From the NCBI GenBank assembly GCA_037176725.1, contig JAZBRS010000054.1:15270001-15334000 (forward strand): 64,000 nucleotides of DNA. The letters are read 5' to 3'. The DNA comes from Posidonia oceanica (taxonomy: Eukaryota > Streptophyta > Magnoliopsida > Alismatales > Posidoniaceae). Within the stretch, counting starts at the first letter, position 1. Each line of letters begins with the position of its first letter. The position numbers were made by a program, and so were the translations under genes. Shown piece by piece: positions 43,763 through 55,544 of this stretch. The notes under the pieces were generated by a model. It had not been told where the DNA came from, did no database searches, and saw only the letters and a program-made list of their open reading frames with translations.

Positions 43763-46660
43763 ATGGCCCAGTTTGTTGGTGACTCCCAGGTCCCTGTTGC
43801 CCCAGAGGTGGCCCCTCTTTCGGTCCCTTCAGCTCCCGCATATGCTCCCTCTGTGCCAGCATCTCCTTCTCTGGTACAGCTACCGCCTTCTTATTTTGTG
43901 GAGCAGTGGCAAGCTTCGCCGGACCCGGTTGCTGAGACTGTCTTGGTAGCCGCCGCCCGCGCTCCGGAGACACCACTGACTCCCCCTCCTCCGGGTAACG
44001 TCACTTTTGACGCTCGCCCTGCTGCGGTGAAATATGCCCTAGGACCTCCGCCTCTTGGACAATCTGTGTCCCAGTCGCTTGATTCTGGTCCTCCGCCGGT
44101 CCTGCAACTCAGCATACCTACTGATGGGTCCCCTGAGATGCAGTACCAGCAGCTGATGGAGACTGGCCAGAGACTGCAGGGCATGGCTCTATCTCTCCAC
44201 CCCGTATTTGTTCCTACTACTCCCGAGGCTCTGCTGCGACCTGCTCTTGCATTGCAGGCATTCCCTTCTGCTCCCCCGCCTAGACCATCGCCTCAGCTAC
44301 TCACTACTCAGGCGATGGGGACCCAGCTTCCGCCTCCTGCATATGCACAACACCAAGCACAGCATCCCCCTCTAGCACCTGGTTGTCAGTCCGTGGGACC
44401 GATTGGAGCGTAGCATCCCTCTGGCCCGCAGCCCGACACCATGCCAGTGCAGCAGCTGACGCTCCAGCACACTGCATCACCTACTACTCAGCATGCTAGC
44501 TATACATACCCTTTGCATCAACAATACCCTACCCCAGCATACATGCCTACACACACTACACATCTGCACGGATACGCCGCCCATCCCGTCGCTCCACCAG
44601 GCAAGGTGATGGTTGACCCAGAGGAGCACCTCGGTGCATCTTATGCGGCGTATGTGGCCCCTACCCCTACTGTACCACCTCAGTTGGCAACAGCTCTAGA
44701 CTCCAGCGACAACAGGCTCACTGTTCTGGAGAAAGCACTTCGACAAGTGCAGGGTACGGACCACTAGTTTTGCCAGTTCCGGGACCTCTGTTATTTCCCA
44801 GAGGCGGTACTCCCCCCGAAGTTCCGCATCCCGGTATTTGAAAAATACAATGGTAGAGGCTGCCCAATTGCACACCTGAAGGCATACTGCGGAGATCTCG
44901 CTCAGCTCCAGGCTGACGAGAGGTTGCTAATCCGCTTGTTCCAGAAAAGTCTAAGTGGCCCAGCGCTCAAGTGGTTCACCTCACTTGATATGGCCAACAT
45001 TAAGATGTGGAATGACCTCAACCAGGCATTCTTGGGACAATACTCCTTCAACTTGGACCTGGTCCCTAAGCACGCGGACCTCATCGCATTAAAGCAGAAC
45101 CCCGGCGAGCTGTTCGGGGAGTATGTCGGCCGCTAGCACGCACTCGCTTCGCAGGTTCGAGACGGACCCTCTGATGAGGAGTCCCTCGAGATTGTGATCG
45201 GGGGTGTGCAGCCTGCTGTCGGGGCTCTGCTCAGCATTCAACCTGTCACAACCTTCTATGCACTGATCCGGGCTGGCACCCGCGTGGAGAGTTCACTACG
45301 GAGTGGCAACTTCCTGGCACTCTCTGCATTTGCCAAGCAGGCCAGCGCCAGCAGCAACAGCAACAACTCCAGTGGCAACAGCAGTGGTACCAGCAGTCGA
45401 CCCAAGAAGAAGGACTCGCCGAAGCCTGCTGTTGCCTACGTCGACCCTACGCTAGTGCCTGTTGAGCTGGCGGTTCGGCCTCCCCCGCACGAGCACCTAG
45501 AGCACCTCCCACACCACAAATCACCACCACCGCCCAACCGGTGTATCCTGTCGCACCGGTCTGGCAAGCGCAACCCCAGGGGCCACGGCGTCAATTCACC
45601 CCACTAGTGGAACCGCTAACTGCCATCCTCCCCAAGGTTGCGACAATTCTGAGGTTTCCCGAGGCACGCCCTTTGCCAAATCCACTTCCGCATTGGCATA
45701 AGGCACACCTTTTTTGCGACTTTCATCAAGCCCCCGAGCACTCGACGAACAGTTGCCTCACTCTACGGGACGCCATCCAGAATCTGATCGAGTCGGGAAC
45801 GATCTCGATCCACACGCACGAGGCACTATCTTCTGTCCCCCCATCAGCATTAGCCCCTGCATCTGCATTAGCACCCCCTCATCCCAGCATTGTCCACCAG
45901 CCCCTTCCAGAGCATCCTAATCCGAGAGGTGCGGGGACCTCAGGAATCTACTCTCTCTCTCCCTCCGGGCCTGCTACGTCTGTGGTAGACCCCTCCAAAC
46001 TCATTCATGATGTCTCGGAGCCCTTCCCTCTTGCTCTTTATCGTGTCGCCGTTGCTGGCTCCGAGTCGGGAGTCCATATGATCCGACCGCGTGCCAGGCC
46101 GGGGCGCTCCGCTGCTCACCCTACCATGCCTCCTCAGGTCCCTGCCCCTGTATACCTTCAAGCCAGAGCTCAGGTCCAGACCCCAGCCTCCTATCTGGGT
46201 AGGCCCCCAGTCAGCTTGTTAGGCTGGTCCCAGCCAGGGCCTCCTGCAACCTACCAATACCAACACTCCCTGCCCTATTACCCAGCCAACCCTCCGGTAG
46301 CCCCTCTCGTGCTCGAAGCACGGGCCCCTACGGTTATTGACTTAACCTGGGACCCCCATCGCGTACCTTATGACTACGCCACGGAAACGTGTCCAGAAGT
46401 CACGCGATCGGGGAGGATATACTAGCCCGTAGCACTGGTGGTAAGGCCCAGCCGTCCAGCACCCGCTGCACCTCCACCAGCAAGCCAACCCATAGCACCC
46501 TTGCCTGTTAGGCAGCCCACAGCGCCCCCAGCATCAAGCTAACCCCCTGCACCTTGCCCGGTAGAACCAACTCCCAGAGCACCCCCTCCTATTGCTAGAA
46601 AGCCGCACCACAAAACAGACATCACTTCCCAGCTTAGGAGGGTTAAAGCTAATATATCCA
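43763..46660 (+). pseudogene. gag: TE8 gag
   Basis: Starts MAQFVGDSQVPVAPEV. N-terminal Pro/Ala-rich part with LQLSIPTDGSPEMQYQ; gag core at 44800-45140 (NGRGCPIAHLKAYCGDLAQL, LKWFTSLDMANIKMWNDL, FGEYVGR); LLSIQPVTTFYALIRAG; zinc-knuckle-like CDFHQAPEHSTNSC near 45715-45757; then VPYDYATE and RRVKANISIWDLI at the protease joint. TAG stops lie at 44411, 44765, 45134 (TGG in TE5) and 46423, and a frameshift between about 45480 and 45541. After the shift, gag and protease share one frame, suggesting a single gag-pro polyprotein in the ancestor. Confidence 0.88.
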
Positions 46661-47306
46661 TTTGGGACCTTATCCACTCCTCTTCCGAACACCGTGAGGC
46701 TTTTCTCCGAGTGTTCCAAGTTGCCCGAGAGTCCCAAGCCATAGAGCTTGCAGCCCTAGAGAGCATGGTTGGCGTTATCGCGGAGCCGCAGATCATCTCT
46801 TTCACAAGCGATGAGCTGCCTCCGGCCGGGATTAATCACAACCAACCCTTGTTTGTCACGGTGCAATACAAAAACTTTCACATTCCCCTATCGCTGGTTG
46901 ATAACGGATTAGGCCTTAATGTCTGTCCGTTGCACACTACAACCAGGCTCGGATTCAAAGCCAAAGATATCACTCCGGCAATAAAGGGAATGACAGCTTT
47001 TGATAATACTCACCATGACGCCCTAGGGATTCTGATTATTCCTTTGATCATTGGCCCAGTCACTTTCGATGTGGAGTTCTACATTTTGACTTGGAGCCTA
47101 ACTTTAACTTCTTGCTTGGGCGCCCTTGGCTTCACAAGCATCAGGTCATCCCCTCGACCCTCCACTGCATGATCAAGTTTCGCCACGGTGATGATGTTAT
47201 CGTTGTAATGGCGGAAAACTTCGAGAAGGAGTGGATCGAGGCGGTTGCACCCATCTCATCGCATACAATCCCTTTTGACCTTGAACTTTCAGTTGCTTTG
47301 TATTGA
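46661..47306 (+). pseudogene. pol: TE8 aspartic protease
   Basis: EAFLRVFQVARESQ leads to SDELPPAGINHNQPLFVTVQ, LVDNGLGLNVCPL (active-site DNG), AFDNTHHDALGIL and FDVEFYI, where one base is deleted (about 47086) relative to TE4. The frame then resumes as EPNFNFLLGRPWLHKHQ. It ends at TGA 47304-47306 where TE4 has CGA. Confidence 0.87.
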
Positions 47307-49302
47307 GTTAATCGGTGCGAGCCGGTTACCTTTGTACCTGATCTTGAACGCGTCAACTCCTTGGCCGTTCACAGCAACCCCTTTCGGATGGTCGAAAATG
47401 TCTGTCACAGGTGGGGCTATGTCAAAGGAGCGCCGCTCGGGCGATATGGCCAGGGAATCGCTGAGCCAGTCCAAGCATCAGAGCGAAGAGAGTCTGAAGG
47501 CCTTGGATATGATCTGCAGTCCAGTAAAGACAGATGCATGCTGCCCAAGGATCAGAGGATGGCTATTCTGCAGGACCTCACTAACTTCACCAGTGCAGGT
47601 ATCCTGGAATCAGGTAGCAGTGAAGCCTCAGCACAGCAGGCGCTATGCCCAAATTCGCAGCTGCTAGAAGAAGAATGGGTCTGCATCAAGGACTGTTACT
47701 CAGATGAGGAAGAGTCTGGTATAGTTGAGGCAGCCCCAACTAGCAGCAAGGACCAGCTCAGCGCGACTGTGTCCCGGTCAATTTGCTTAGCACTTACCAA
47801 TGAAGCAGCAGAATTGGCAAACCCTAGGACAGGGCTGACAGCTTCCCTTCTTCATGCAGCATCACCAAAGTTGCCGACAGTCGCAGCTGCAGCACTAGAG
47901 CCAGGAGCATGCCCATCGACATTACCCGGCAGTCAGCCTGTGGTCGCAGCCGCACTAGCTTGGAAATCACTTTCTCAGGCAGCACAGTCAGTCGGGTTAA
48001 GCGACAGCGTGACTCAGCCCGCATCATTGACAATGCCACAAGCAAGCCGGGCGGCTCAGTCAGGCACACCACTGTCAGCCTCAGCAGATCTTGTTATGCG
48101 GAAGATTCTCGCCGCTGCTACCGGGAGACCACTAGTGTCACCCACGGGCACCGACGTTTCATCCCCAAGCATGGCAGCCGAGCCATCGGCCCCTTAGAAG
48201 AGCGGTTGTGCCTCCCCACCAGCACCAGCAGTAATCCTGGCAGCATATCCAGCAGCAGCCAAGCAAATACCCCAAGCAGTAGAAAGCCCAGCAGTCGAGC
48301 CAGGGCCGGCCGCAAGCCCGGCAGTCGCTTACTACGTCGACTCACCCTCGGATGAGGAGGCAAGAGCGGCTACTGATGCTCAGATTGATTTCTCTATGGG
48401 AGACTTGGAGCAATTATTCCAGGAGCAGCTCGCGTCCCTGGCGTAGGACGTGGCAGAACATGAGACTGCGCAAAAGAAAGGGAAGGTCGTGGCTACAGAT
48501 CCCTCTATCATGGTCCTAGAAGAGGATCTAGCGCTCGAGGCACCCATCAGACCAAATGAGCTGATCACCCTGCAGCCAGGGGGTGGGTCTCGATGGTTTG
48601 TGCAGCGCATGCCACATATAGGCAAAGCAGCAGTAGCAGAGCAAGATGCACCAGCAGGAGAGCGTCATGTAGAACAGCATGTAGAAGAAGGAGAGTCCCG
48701 TGCAGAGTCCCATGTAGAGCCCCATACAGGAGAAGAGTCCCATGCTGAGCCCCATGCAGAGCCCCATGCAGAAGGAGGAGAGTCCCATGCAGAGCCTCAT
48801 GCAGAGCACCATGCAGAGCCCCATGCAGAGTCCCATGCAGAGCCCCATGCAGAGTCCCATGTAGTAGAAGTAGCGTCCCATGCAGTAGATGTAGAGTCCC
48901 ATGCAGTAGAAGCAGAGCACCATGCAGTAGATATAGAGCAACATGCAGTAGCAGTAGAGCAACATGCACCTATATTAGTAGAGCAACATGCAGTAGCAGT
49001 AGAGCAACATGCACCTATATTAGTAGAGCAACATGCAGTAGCAGTAGAGAAACATGCACCTATATTAGTAGAGCAGCGTGCAGTAGTAGCAGAGCAATAC
49101 GCGCAAGTGGCGGCAGTACAACATGTATCGTAGCAGCACAATATGCAGCGCAGCAGTCACCAGCAGTACAGTCGGCAGCAGCAGAGTTAACAGAATCAGC
49201 AGAGTCAGAGCAAGCAGAAACAGCTGAGGAGCTTGCCAGGACGGAGGTCACGCGCCGAGGGTATAAAAACACTCGAGTATGCGTAACCATCCTAAAGCGT
49301 CA
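47307..49302 (+). pseudogene. pol: TE8 PR-RT spacer with His-rich repeats
   Basis: About 660 codons in the same frame as the end of protease, with TAGs at 48195 and 48444. Order: VPDLERVNSLAVHSNPFRM, MAILQDLTNFTSAG, EEEWVCIKDCYSDEEESG, Ala/Ser/Pro-rich part, YYVDSPSDEEA, MGDLEQLFQEQLASL, VAEHETAQKKGK, PSIMVLEEDLALEA. A repeat block follows (48660-49130), first with HAEPHAE units (12-15 bp), then a 45-bp unit VEQHAVAVEQHAPIL three times. A one-base deletion near 49300 shifts into the RT frame. Conserved motifs match TE2 and TE4; the repeats do not. Confidence 0.78.
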
Positions 49303-50480
49303 CAGGGCCAAGCAGCGGAACACTTGCACTCCTTCGATATCTTAAACCCTACTTTTGAGAAGGAGATCCTCTCAAAGCTTATTGCATATGGAGAGGAGGA
49401 TGATACAGGCGAAGATGAGAATGATGAACCATCGCCTGAGTTCCGGCCCCACAACGACGATCCAGAAGGCCCCAACCTCCATGTCAAAGAGGAGACAGAG
49501 GTTGTCAGTATTGGCACAGTAGAAGAAGTCAGAGAGGTCCGCATCAGCGCCCTTCTATCGCCCCAGGATAGAGTAGAATTCATCGCATTCTTGAAGGAGT
49601 ATGCGGATGTCTTTGCCTGGAGCTACGAGGATATGGTGGGCCTCGACATTGAAATAGTTGTGCACAATCTGCCCTTAGACCCAGATGCAAGGCCAGTAAA
49701 GCAGAAGCTAAGGCAATGGCGACCGCAGTGGCTACTTATGATCAAAGAGGAGATCATGAAGCAGCACGGCGTTAACTTCCTCAAGGTCGTCCTTTACCCT
49801 GAGTGGCTTGCAAATGTCGTCCCAGTGCCCAAGAAGGATGGACGAGTCCGCATGTGCATCGACTATCGGGACCTGAACAAGGCGAGTCCCAAGGATGATT
49901 TTCCACTGCTGCACATTGACATCCTGGTCGATAATACTGCAGGGCACAAGATGCTCTCTTTCATGGACAGCTTCTCTGGCTATAATCAAATTAGAATGGC
50001 AGAAGAGGATATGGAGAAAACATCATTCATCACCCCTTGGGGTGTCTTCTGCTATCAAGTTATGCCATTTGGGCTGAAGAATGCTGGCACAACCTATCAG
50101 AGGGCCATGACTGCACTTTTCCACGACCTCATGCATCAAGAAGTTGAGGTATATGTAGACGATATGATTGCCAAGACCAAAGAACCTGAGGATCATCTCG
50201 CCTGCTTAAGGAAGCTCTTTGACCGTTTGCGAAAGTACAAGCTGCGCCTTAACCCCAGCAAATGCGTATTTGGGGTATCTTCTGGCAAGCTCCTAGGCTA
50301 CATTGTTAGCTAGAGGGGGATTGAAGTGGACCCAATGAAGGCAAAAGCTATCGTGGATATGCCACCCCCAGGATAAAGAAAGAAGTCCGAGGCCTACTTG
50401 GACGCCTGCAGTATATCAGTCGGTTCATTGCGCAGCTCACGCCTATATGCGAACCGATCTTCAAGCACCTGAAGAAGAAT
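49303..50480 (+). pseudogene. pol: TE8 reverse transcriptase
   Basis: EHLHSFDILNPTFEKEILSK, acidic EEDDTGEDENDEP, EVRISALLSPQDRVEFIAFL, then RT motifs: LYPEWLANVVPVPKKDGRVR, DYRDLNKASPKDDFPL, FMDSFSGYNQIRM, TPWGVFCYQVMPFGLKNAG and the active site VYVDDMIAK near 50150-50175. The stop at 50311-50313 is TAG where TE2 has CAG. A frameshift near 50372 moves to the frame of the following domains. Otherwise the most complete RT in the window. Confidence 0.9.
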
Positions 50481-50984
50481 ATGCAGATCAGCTGGAGCGA
50501 AGAGTGCCAGGCCGCCCTCGACAAGATTAAGCAGCTTCTGACCAAGCCTCCTGTGTTGGTCCCTCCCACGCTTGGGAGACCTCTGCTTCTCTACCTCTCT
50601 ACCACCCAGCATTCTATGGGCGCCGTCTTGGGCCAGCATGATGAATCTGGTAGAAAGGAGCACGCAATTTATTACCTGAGCAAGAAATTCAATGACTGCG
50701 AAGCTAGGTATAGCACAATGGAGAAGACCTGCCTATCCCTCTTTTGGGCTGCACAGAAGCTGAGGCACTACATGATGGCGTACCCAGTCCGGCTCCTATA
50801 CCGACATGACCCCATCAAGTTCCTCTTCCAAAAGCCAGCAATGGTAGGCAGATGCGTCAAGTGGCAAGTGCTGTTGTCTCAGTACGACATCACCTTTGTC
50901 ACGCAGCGCGCGATGAAGGGCCAAGCCATGGTAGATCACCTTGCAGACTTTCCTTTGCCTGAATACCAACCTCTCCAAACGTAG
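50481..50984 (+). pseudogene. pol: TE8 degenerate RNase H
   Basis: PPTLGRPLLLYLSTTQHSMGAVL, AIYYLSKKFNDCEARYSTMEK, RHYMMAYPVRLLYRHDPIKF and DITFVTQRAMKGQAMVD. As in TE2, the first catalytic Asp is replaced (YLSTTQ). It ends in TAG 50982, where TE2 has CAG. Confidence 0.87.
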
Positions 50985-51430
50985 TTCCCAGATGAGGACA
51001 TTCTCTTTGCAATGGAAGACACTGAAGAGAAGGACCCCGAAGACTTAGAGCATTGGCAGTTGTACTTTGATGGCGCTGTCAACAAGAAGGGTCGAGGCAT
51101 AGGCGCGGTGCTGACCACACCGCAGGGGCAGATGATCCCCTTTGCAAGGAAGCTGACCTTCAAGTGCACTAACAACGAAGCAAAATATGAAGCATGCATT
51201 CTGGGATTGAAGGTCGCGCTCGAGCATGAGGCGTAGAAGCTGCATGTGCACGGTGATGCCATGCTGGTGATTTCCCAAGTGAATGGCGACTGGAGAACAA
51301 AAGATCCAAAGTTAGTGCCATATCACGAACACCTACTGAAGCTGATAGAGCAATTTGCAAGCATCTGCTTCTTGTATATGAAGAGAGCAAGGAACGCATA
51401 TGCAGATGCGTTGGCAACCTTGGCGTCCTG
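50985..51430 (+). pseudogene. pol: TE8 second (archaeal-type) RNase H
   Basis: Acidic residues in LYFDGAVNKKGRG, NNEAKYEACILG, HGDAMLVISQ and NAYADALATLAS match an active RNase H fold. It is separated from the first RNase H by only a short linker (FPDEDILFAMED) and is in frame with integrase. One TAG at 51234-51236 where TE2 has CAG. Confidence 0.87.
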
Positions 51431-52778
51431 GCTCAGTATACCTGAGGATCGAGCAGTAGATTTATCAGTTACACGCATGGAGCAGCCTGCGCATTGCGTG
51501 AGCATAGAGGAGGCAGATTCGGCAGAAGAGCAGCCTTGGTATTGCGATATCAAAGCATTCCTTGAGTCTAGCAGCCACCCGCCTGGCACCTCAGTGGAAG
51601 ATAGAAGAACTTTGGCGTGTCTAGCGTCAAAGTACGTGTTAGGGGCAGGGCAGCTATATAGAAGATCATACAGCCAGATGCTCCTGCGCTGCTTAAGCAA
51701 GTCAGAGGCTGACACCCTTATGCTCCAAGTCCATGCGTGGACTTGTGGTCCACATATGAACGGAGTGCTACTGGCCAAGAAGATAATGTTGCAAGGCTAC
51801 TTCTGGTCAATCATGGAGGCAGATTGCTGCCAGTTTGTGCGTAGATGCCATAATTGCCAGATCCATGGTAATCTTATGCACGTGCCGCCGCAGGAATTGC
51901 ATAGCATGTCCTCGCCATGGCCCTTCTCCACCTAGGAGATGGATGTCATTGGCGCCATACACCCTGCAGCATCGAATGGTCATCACTTCATCCTGGTAGC
52001 GATAGATTATTTCACTAAGTGGGTGGAAGCAGCCTCCTACAAGGCGGTCACTGCCGCGATTACAGAAAAGTTTATCAGAAATAACATTGTCACCCGGTAT
52101 GGGGTCCCGCATGCAGTCATCTCTAACAATGGCTCGAATTTTATTGCAAAGAGGATCGAGGAATACCTGCAGAAGCATCAGATCAAGCATCATAGATCCT
52201 CACCCTATCGGCCGCAGATGAATGGAGCAGTGGAGTCTGCCAACAAAAACATTGTGAAGATAGTGAAGAAGATGGCAGAAACCCACAGAAACTGGCATGA
52301 TAAGCTCCCATACACACTCTGGGCGTACAGAACATCAGTGCGGACCTCTACAGGAGCCACCCCTTATTCGCTAGCATATGGCATGGGGGCAGTGCTGCCT
52401 GTCGAAGTGGGGATCCCTTCGCTGCAAATCCTACGAGAAGCAGAGCTGGAAGAAGCAAAATGGGTCGAGGACCGCTGCGCCCAGCTCAACCTGATCGACG
52501 AGCGCAGATTGCAAGCAATGCATAATGCTCGCTGCTACCAAAAGCGGATGGCAAGAGCATACCTAAAGAAGGTGTAACCCAGGAGCTTCCAGCCAGGTGA
52601 CCTTGTCTTGCGAGCCATCCACTTGCCAGACGATCGAGGCAAATTCCGACCCAACTGGCGTGGCCTCTTTGTGGTCAAGCAGGCATTCTCAGGTGGTGCA
52701 GCCATTCTTGAGGACATGGATCAGACTGGGCAGTCAGAGTCGGTCAATGCATGCTATCTCAAGAAGTACTATCAGTAG
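51431..52778 (+). pseudogene. pol: TE8 integrase
   Basis: HHCC zinc domain (HAWTCGPHMNG ... CHNCQIHG), core with Asp in MDVIGAIHP, then ISNNGSNF where TE2 has ISDNGRNF, so the second catalytic residue is Asn, and Glu in NGAVESANKN. C-terminal QPGDLVLRAIHLP and RPNWRGLFVVKQAFSGGAAIL, ending LKKYYQ at TAG 52776-52778. Internal stops at 51933 (TAG; TGG in TE2) and 52575 (TAA). All in one frame with both RNase H domains. Confidence 0.9.
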
Positions 52779-54273
52779 CCTGGCCCCAGCCGTGCAGAGC
52801 ATTTCCTTCCATCCTACCCTTTGCATCTTCTCTTCCTTGTACATCCTCCCTGCATCCCAATCTCGTCCCTTGCATTCCCGCATTCTCTGCATATAGCCTT
52901 GCATTCTCTATCTCTTCCTGCATACCTCCAGCAAAAAAAAAAAAAAAAATCCTGCAAAAACCATGCATTGCATTTGGCCTGATGATGAAATCGGACGTGC
53001 TTCCTGCTTTGGAAGGAATCTACCCAGCCTCACCTGACACTACTTAGGGGTCTTAGCTAGTGAGGGAGCCACCTTTCAAATGAGAACAGACGAAACAACC
53101 AAACCCCTTAGGACTTGCACCTCCCGAGGGAGATAAAATGCTAGGACGTGAGCAAATGTGAGCATAAAAGAATTTGTCTGAGCTTGGGCATAGAAGAAAA
53201 AGCAACAGAAGGCGAAGGCAGAAGTAGGCCCTAGAGATAGAGGCGTGTAGCATAACCCTGTCCCTCCGAACTGCTCCAGAGGTAGCTCATCACTTAGCAC
53301 CTGGGAGCCCCGAATCCACTTAAAAACCCCAGCGCCCATTACCTCTAAGCTTGGGATAGCGGAAGCTTGCAAAAAAAAGAAGAAAAGAAAAAGCAAAAAA
53401 AAAGAGAAAGCAAAAAGAAAAGAAGCAAAAAAAAGCAACTCCAGAAAGAAAAAAAAAGCAAGCAGCGCAATCCCATCCCTTACCTGCCTTAGAGATGAAC
53501 TGTTTGCACCTAGGGAATCTGCAAACCATGCGAAGCCGTTAAACTCAGCAAGGCCTAGCAAGCAGCTCCCCAACTCCAGCTAGCTACCCACTACCTCCAA
53601 GTTAGGGACAGGGGAAACCTACATGCCTATGAGGGAGCCAAAACGATGCAAAAGAGTAGGTGTAGGTCCTTGGGAGTTTGGTCTGGAGCCTGTCCTCACC
53701 ACCCACCACCCCCGCACTGCAAATAACCCTCTCTTGAGCGCCACCAGCAAGTTAAGAGCTTGAGTGGAGTCCAGTGAGTCAGGGACCCCTCTCTTCCTCT
53801 GCAGCAAGCACCAAGCACTCCGTATGCTGAGGGCTACAGCATATATGCTAAGTCATTGCATACATTCATAGCATCTACTCCAAGTCATGCACATCCCTGC
53901 GCATACCAAGCATAAACCATGCATGCATGCATAACATAAGTCCTTTCTTTGCTTCTATCTTCCCGCTCTGCAAAACTTGGTCGGCGTTGAGGCAGTACTT
54001 CTATCCGGCATGCACCGACCGCCTCCCAGCTGCACTGGTCCAGAGCTCCGACCAACCACTTGCCCCAGCAGAGCTGCCTCTAGTCTGAATATGCTTTATA
54101 TCTACACTCTGAATGCTATCTGCTGAGCTTTATAAAACTGCTGTGTTAATTTTGAAATAATGCCCTTTACCTGCCAAGTGTTGTATGCTTACACCTGAAC
54201 TGATGAACTGCAACTCTGATTACAGGTACCCTAAGCCTTCTGCGCCAGTAGCCTGCACTTACACTCCTGCGCA
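52779..54273 (+). other. TE8 region between integrase and extra ORF
   Basis: No conserved ORF. A run of A at 52932-52949, an A/G-rich tract at 53365-53460 (positionally matched in TE2), the GAGTAGGTGTAGGTCC block near 53655, and a GCATG-rich stretch at 53830-53940. This 1.5-kb intergenic part may hold the promoter, splice site or translation signal for the next ORF; none can be picked out. Confidence 0.6.
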
Positions 54274-54844
54274 ATGGGCTACCCAACTTTGGTTACTCCC
54301 ATGCACTGTTCAGATACCTTGCGAGAGTGGGTTGGCAAACTCACTGAAGCTGATCGCGAGAGGCTGTGCACTTGGGGGATTCCCTCTAAACTTCTGAAAG
54401 CAACAGATGTTGAAGTGACCCAGCACCTCCTATGTGCTACAGCAAGATTTTGGAAGCCAGCACATCACGTCTTCCGCTTCGGTAGGACGAAGCTGACTCC
54501 TACGCTTGAGGAGGTGCGCCGGATCTGCGGCTTCTCTGCAATTATGGGACCCCCAATCTTTATGAGGCGCGATGGATATGCTGCGGTCCTGAGCCAGCTG
54601 ACTGGGCTCCCTGTTAAGCGCGTCCAGCAAAAACTTATCTGCACTAGCAGGCCCACGCCCCTGCTCCGCCTAGAGTACTTTGATGCTGTTATGGAGAAGT
54701 GCACTGAACTTGGAGACAAGCTGTGGCTCCAGGGATTCGTCGTCCGCTTCCTAGGCGAGCTGATCTTCACGCATGGCAGGATGACGGTTGCAATCGAGAT
54801 TGCTGAGATTGCACTTGCAGTGGTGACCTGGCACATTGACCTGG
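54274..54844 (+). pseudogene. Mobile-domain-like ORF after integrase (TE8)
   Basis: An uninterrupted 190-codon stretch from MGYPTLVTPMHC through WGIPSKLLKATDV, RFWKPAHHVFRFGR, LTPTLEEVRRICGF, PPIFMRRDGYAAVL, LTGLPVKRVQQKL and FLGELIFTHGRMTVAIEIAEIAL. The 'FGRTKLTPTLEEV..I.G' pattern is that of plant mobile domain (PMD)/DUF7745 proteins, known in plant retroelements and in host MAIN/MAIL1 proteins. It is on the same strand as pol. It is cut at 54844 by the TE9 LTR, so the C-terminal half is missing. Function in the element is unknown. Confidence 0.8.
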
Positions 54845-55544
54845 TGTAGTAATCCCGGTGTTCAGATCGTCCATGCACATTGCCAAAGCTCGTGTGCATT
54901 GATCAGAATCAGGCTTACTATTAGCGGCTATGTCCGAGAAGGAAGACTTAACTCGAAAACATTTAAAAAAGGGAAAAGGGGAAAAAAAGAAGAAGATATG
55001 ACAAAATCGGAGTCGCCACCAAGTCTATTAGATCGGGAGACAAGGAAAACCGGAGAAATGCGTGAATAATCACGCAAAACCAAGTAAAAGATGCAATGCA
55101 AGGCAATACAGAAGAAATGAGATGTAAATGAATGCAAATGATGTGACTCGTGCCTAGGGTAAGGGCAATATGGTCATTGCGGGCCAAGAGAGAGGGCAAA
55201 GACTCTTGTTACGTGCGGGGAAGGTGTTAGGCACCCCCGACACGCCCGAGAATCGGTCTTTCTAGGTTTACGCTCGCATACGCAGGGAAATGCAGACTTT
55301 GAATGCCTAAATGCCAATGAATGCCTATCTAAATGCTCAAAGGTGTGTTCTAAGTGAGGGAATGCAATGCAGGAAAGTAAACGTGCAATCTAAGCGCTCA
55401 GCAACGCTGTCTGTGTTCCGAACCGGGCGAAACCTGGCTCGTGGGAACTCCAGGCAGTAAGCATCACCGCCCTATATGCAAATGCAGGCGATAAAACAAA
55501 ACATCGGTGAAAACAGGCAATGTGGGCGACATGCAAGAGAAAAC

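Noticed and set aside
48528..48969. Minus-strand ORFs with GLCMGLCMGL-like repeats
   Set aside because: Antisense of the His-rich repeat in the PR-RT spacer.
53076..53573. 165-codon minus-strand ORF, hydrophobic
   Set aside because: Antisense of the A/G-rich tract between integrase and the extra ORF; the hydrophobicity comes from T-rich codons.
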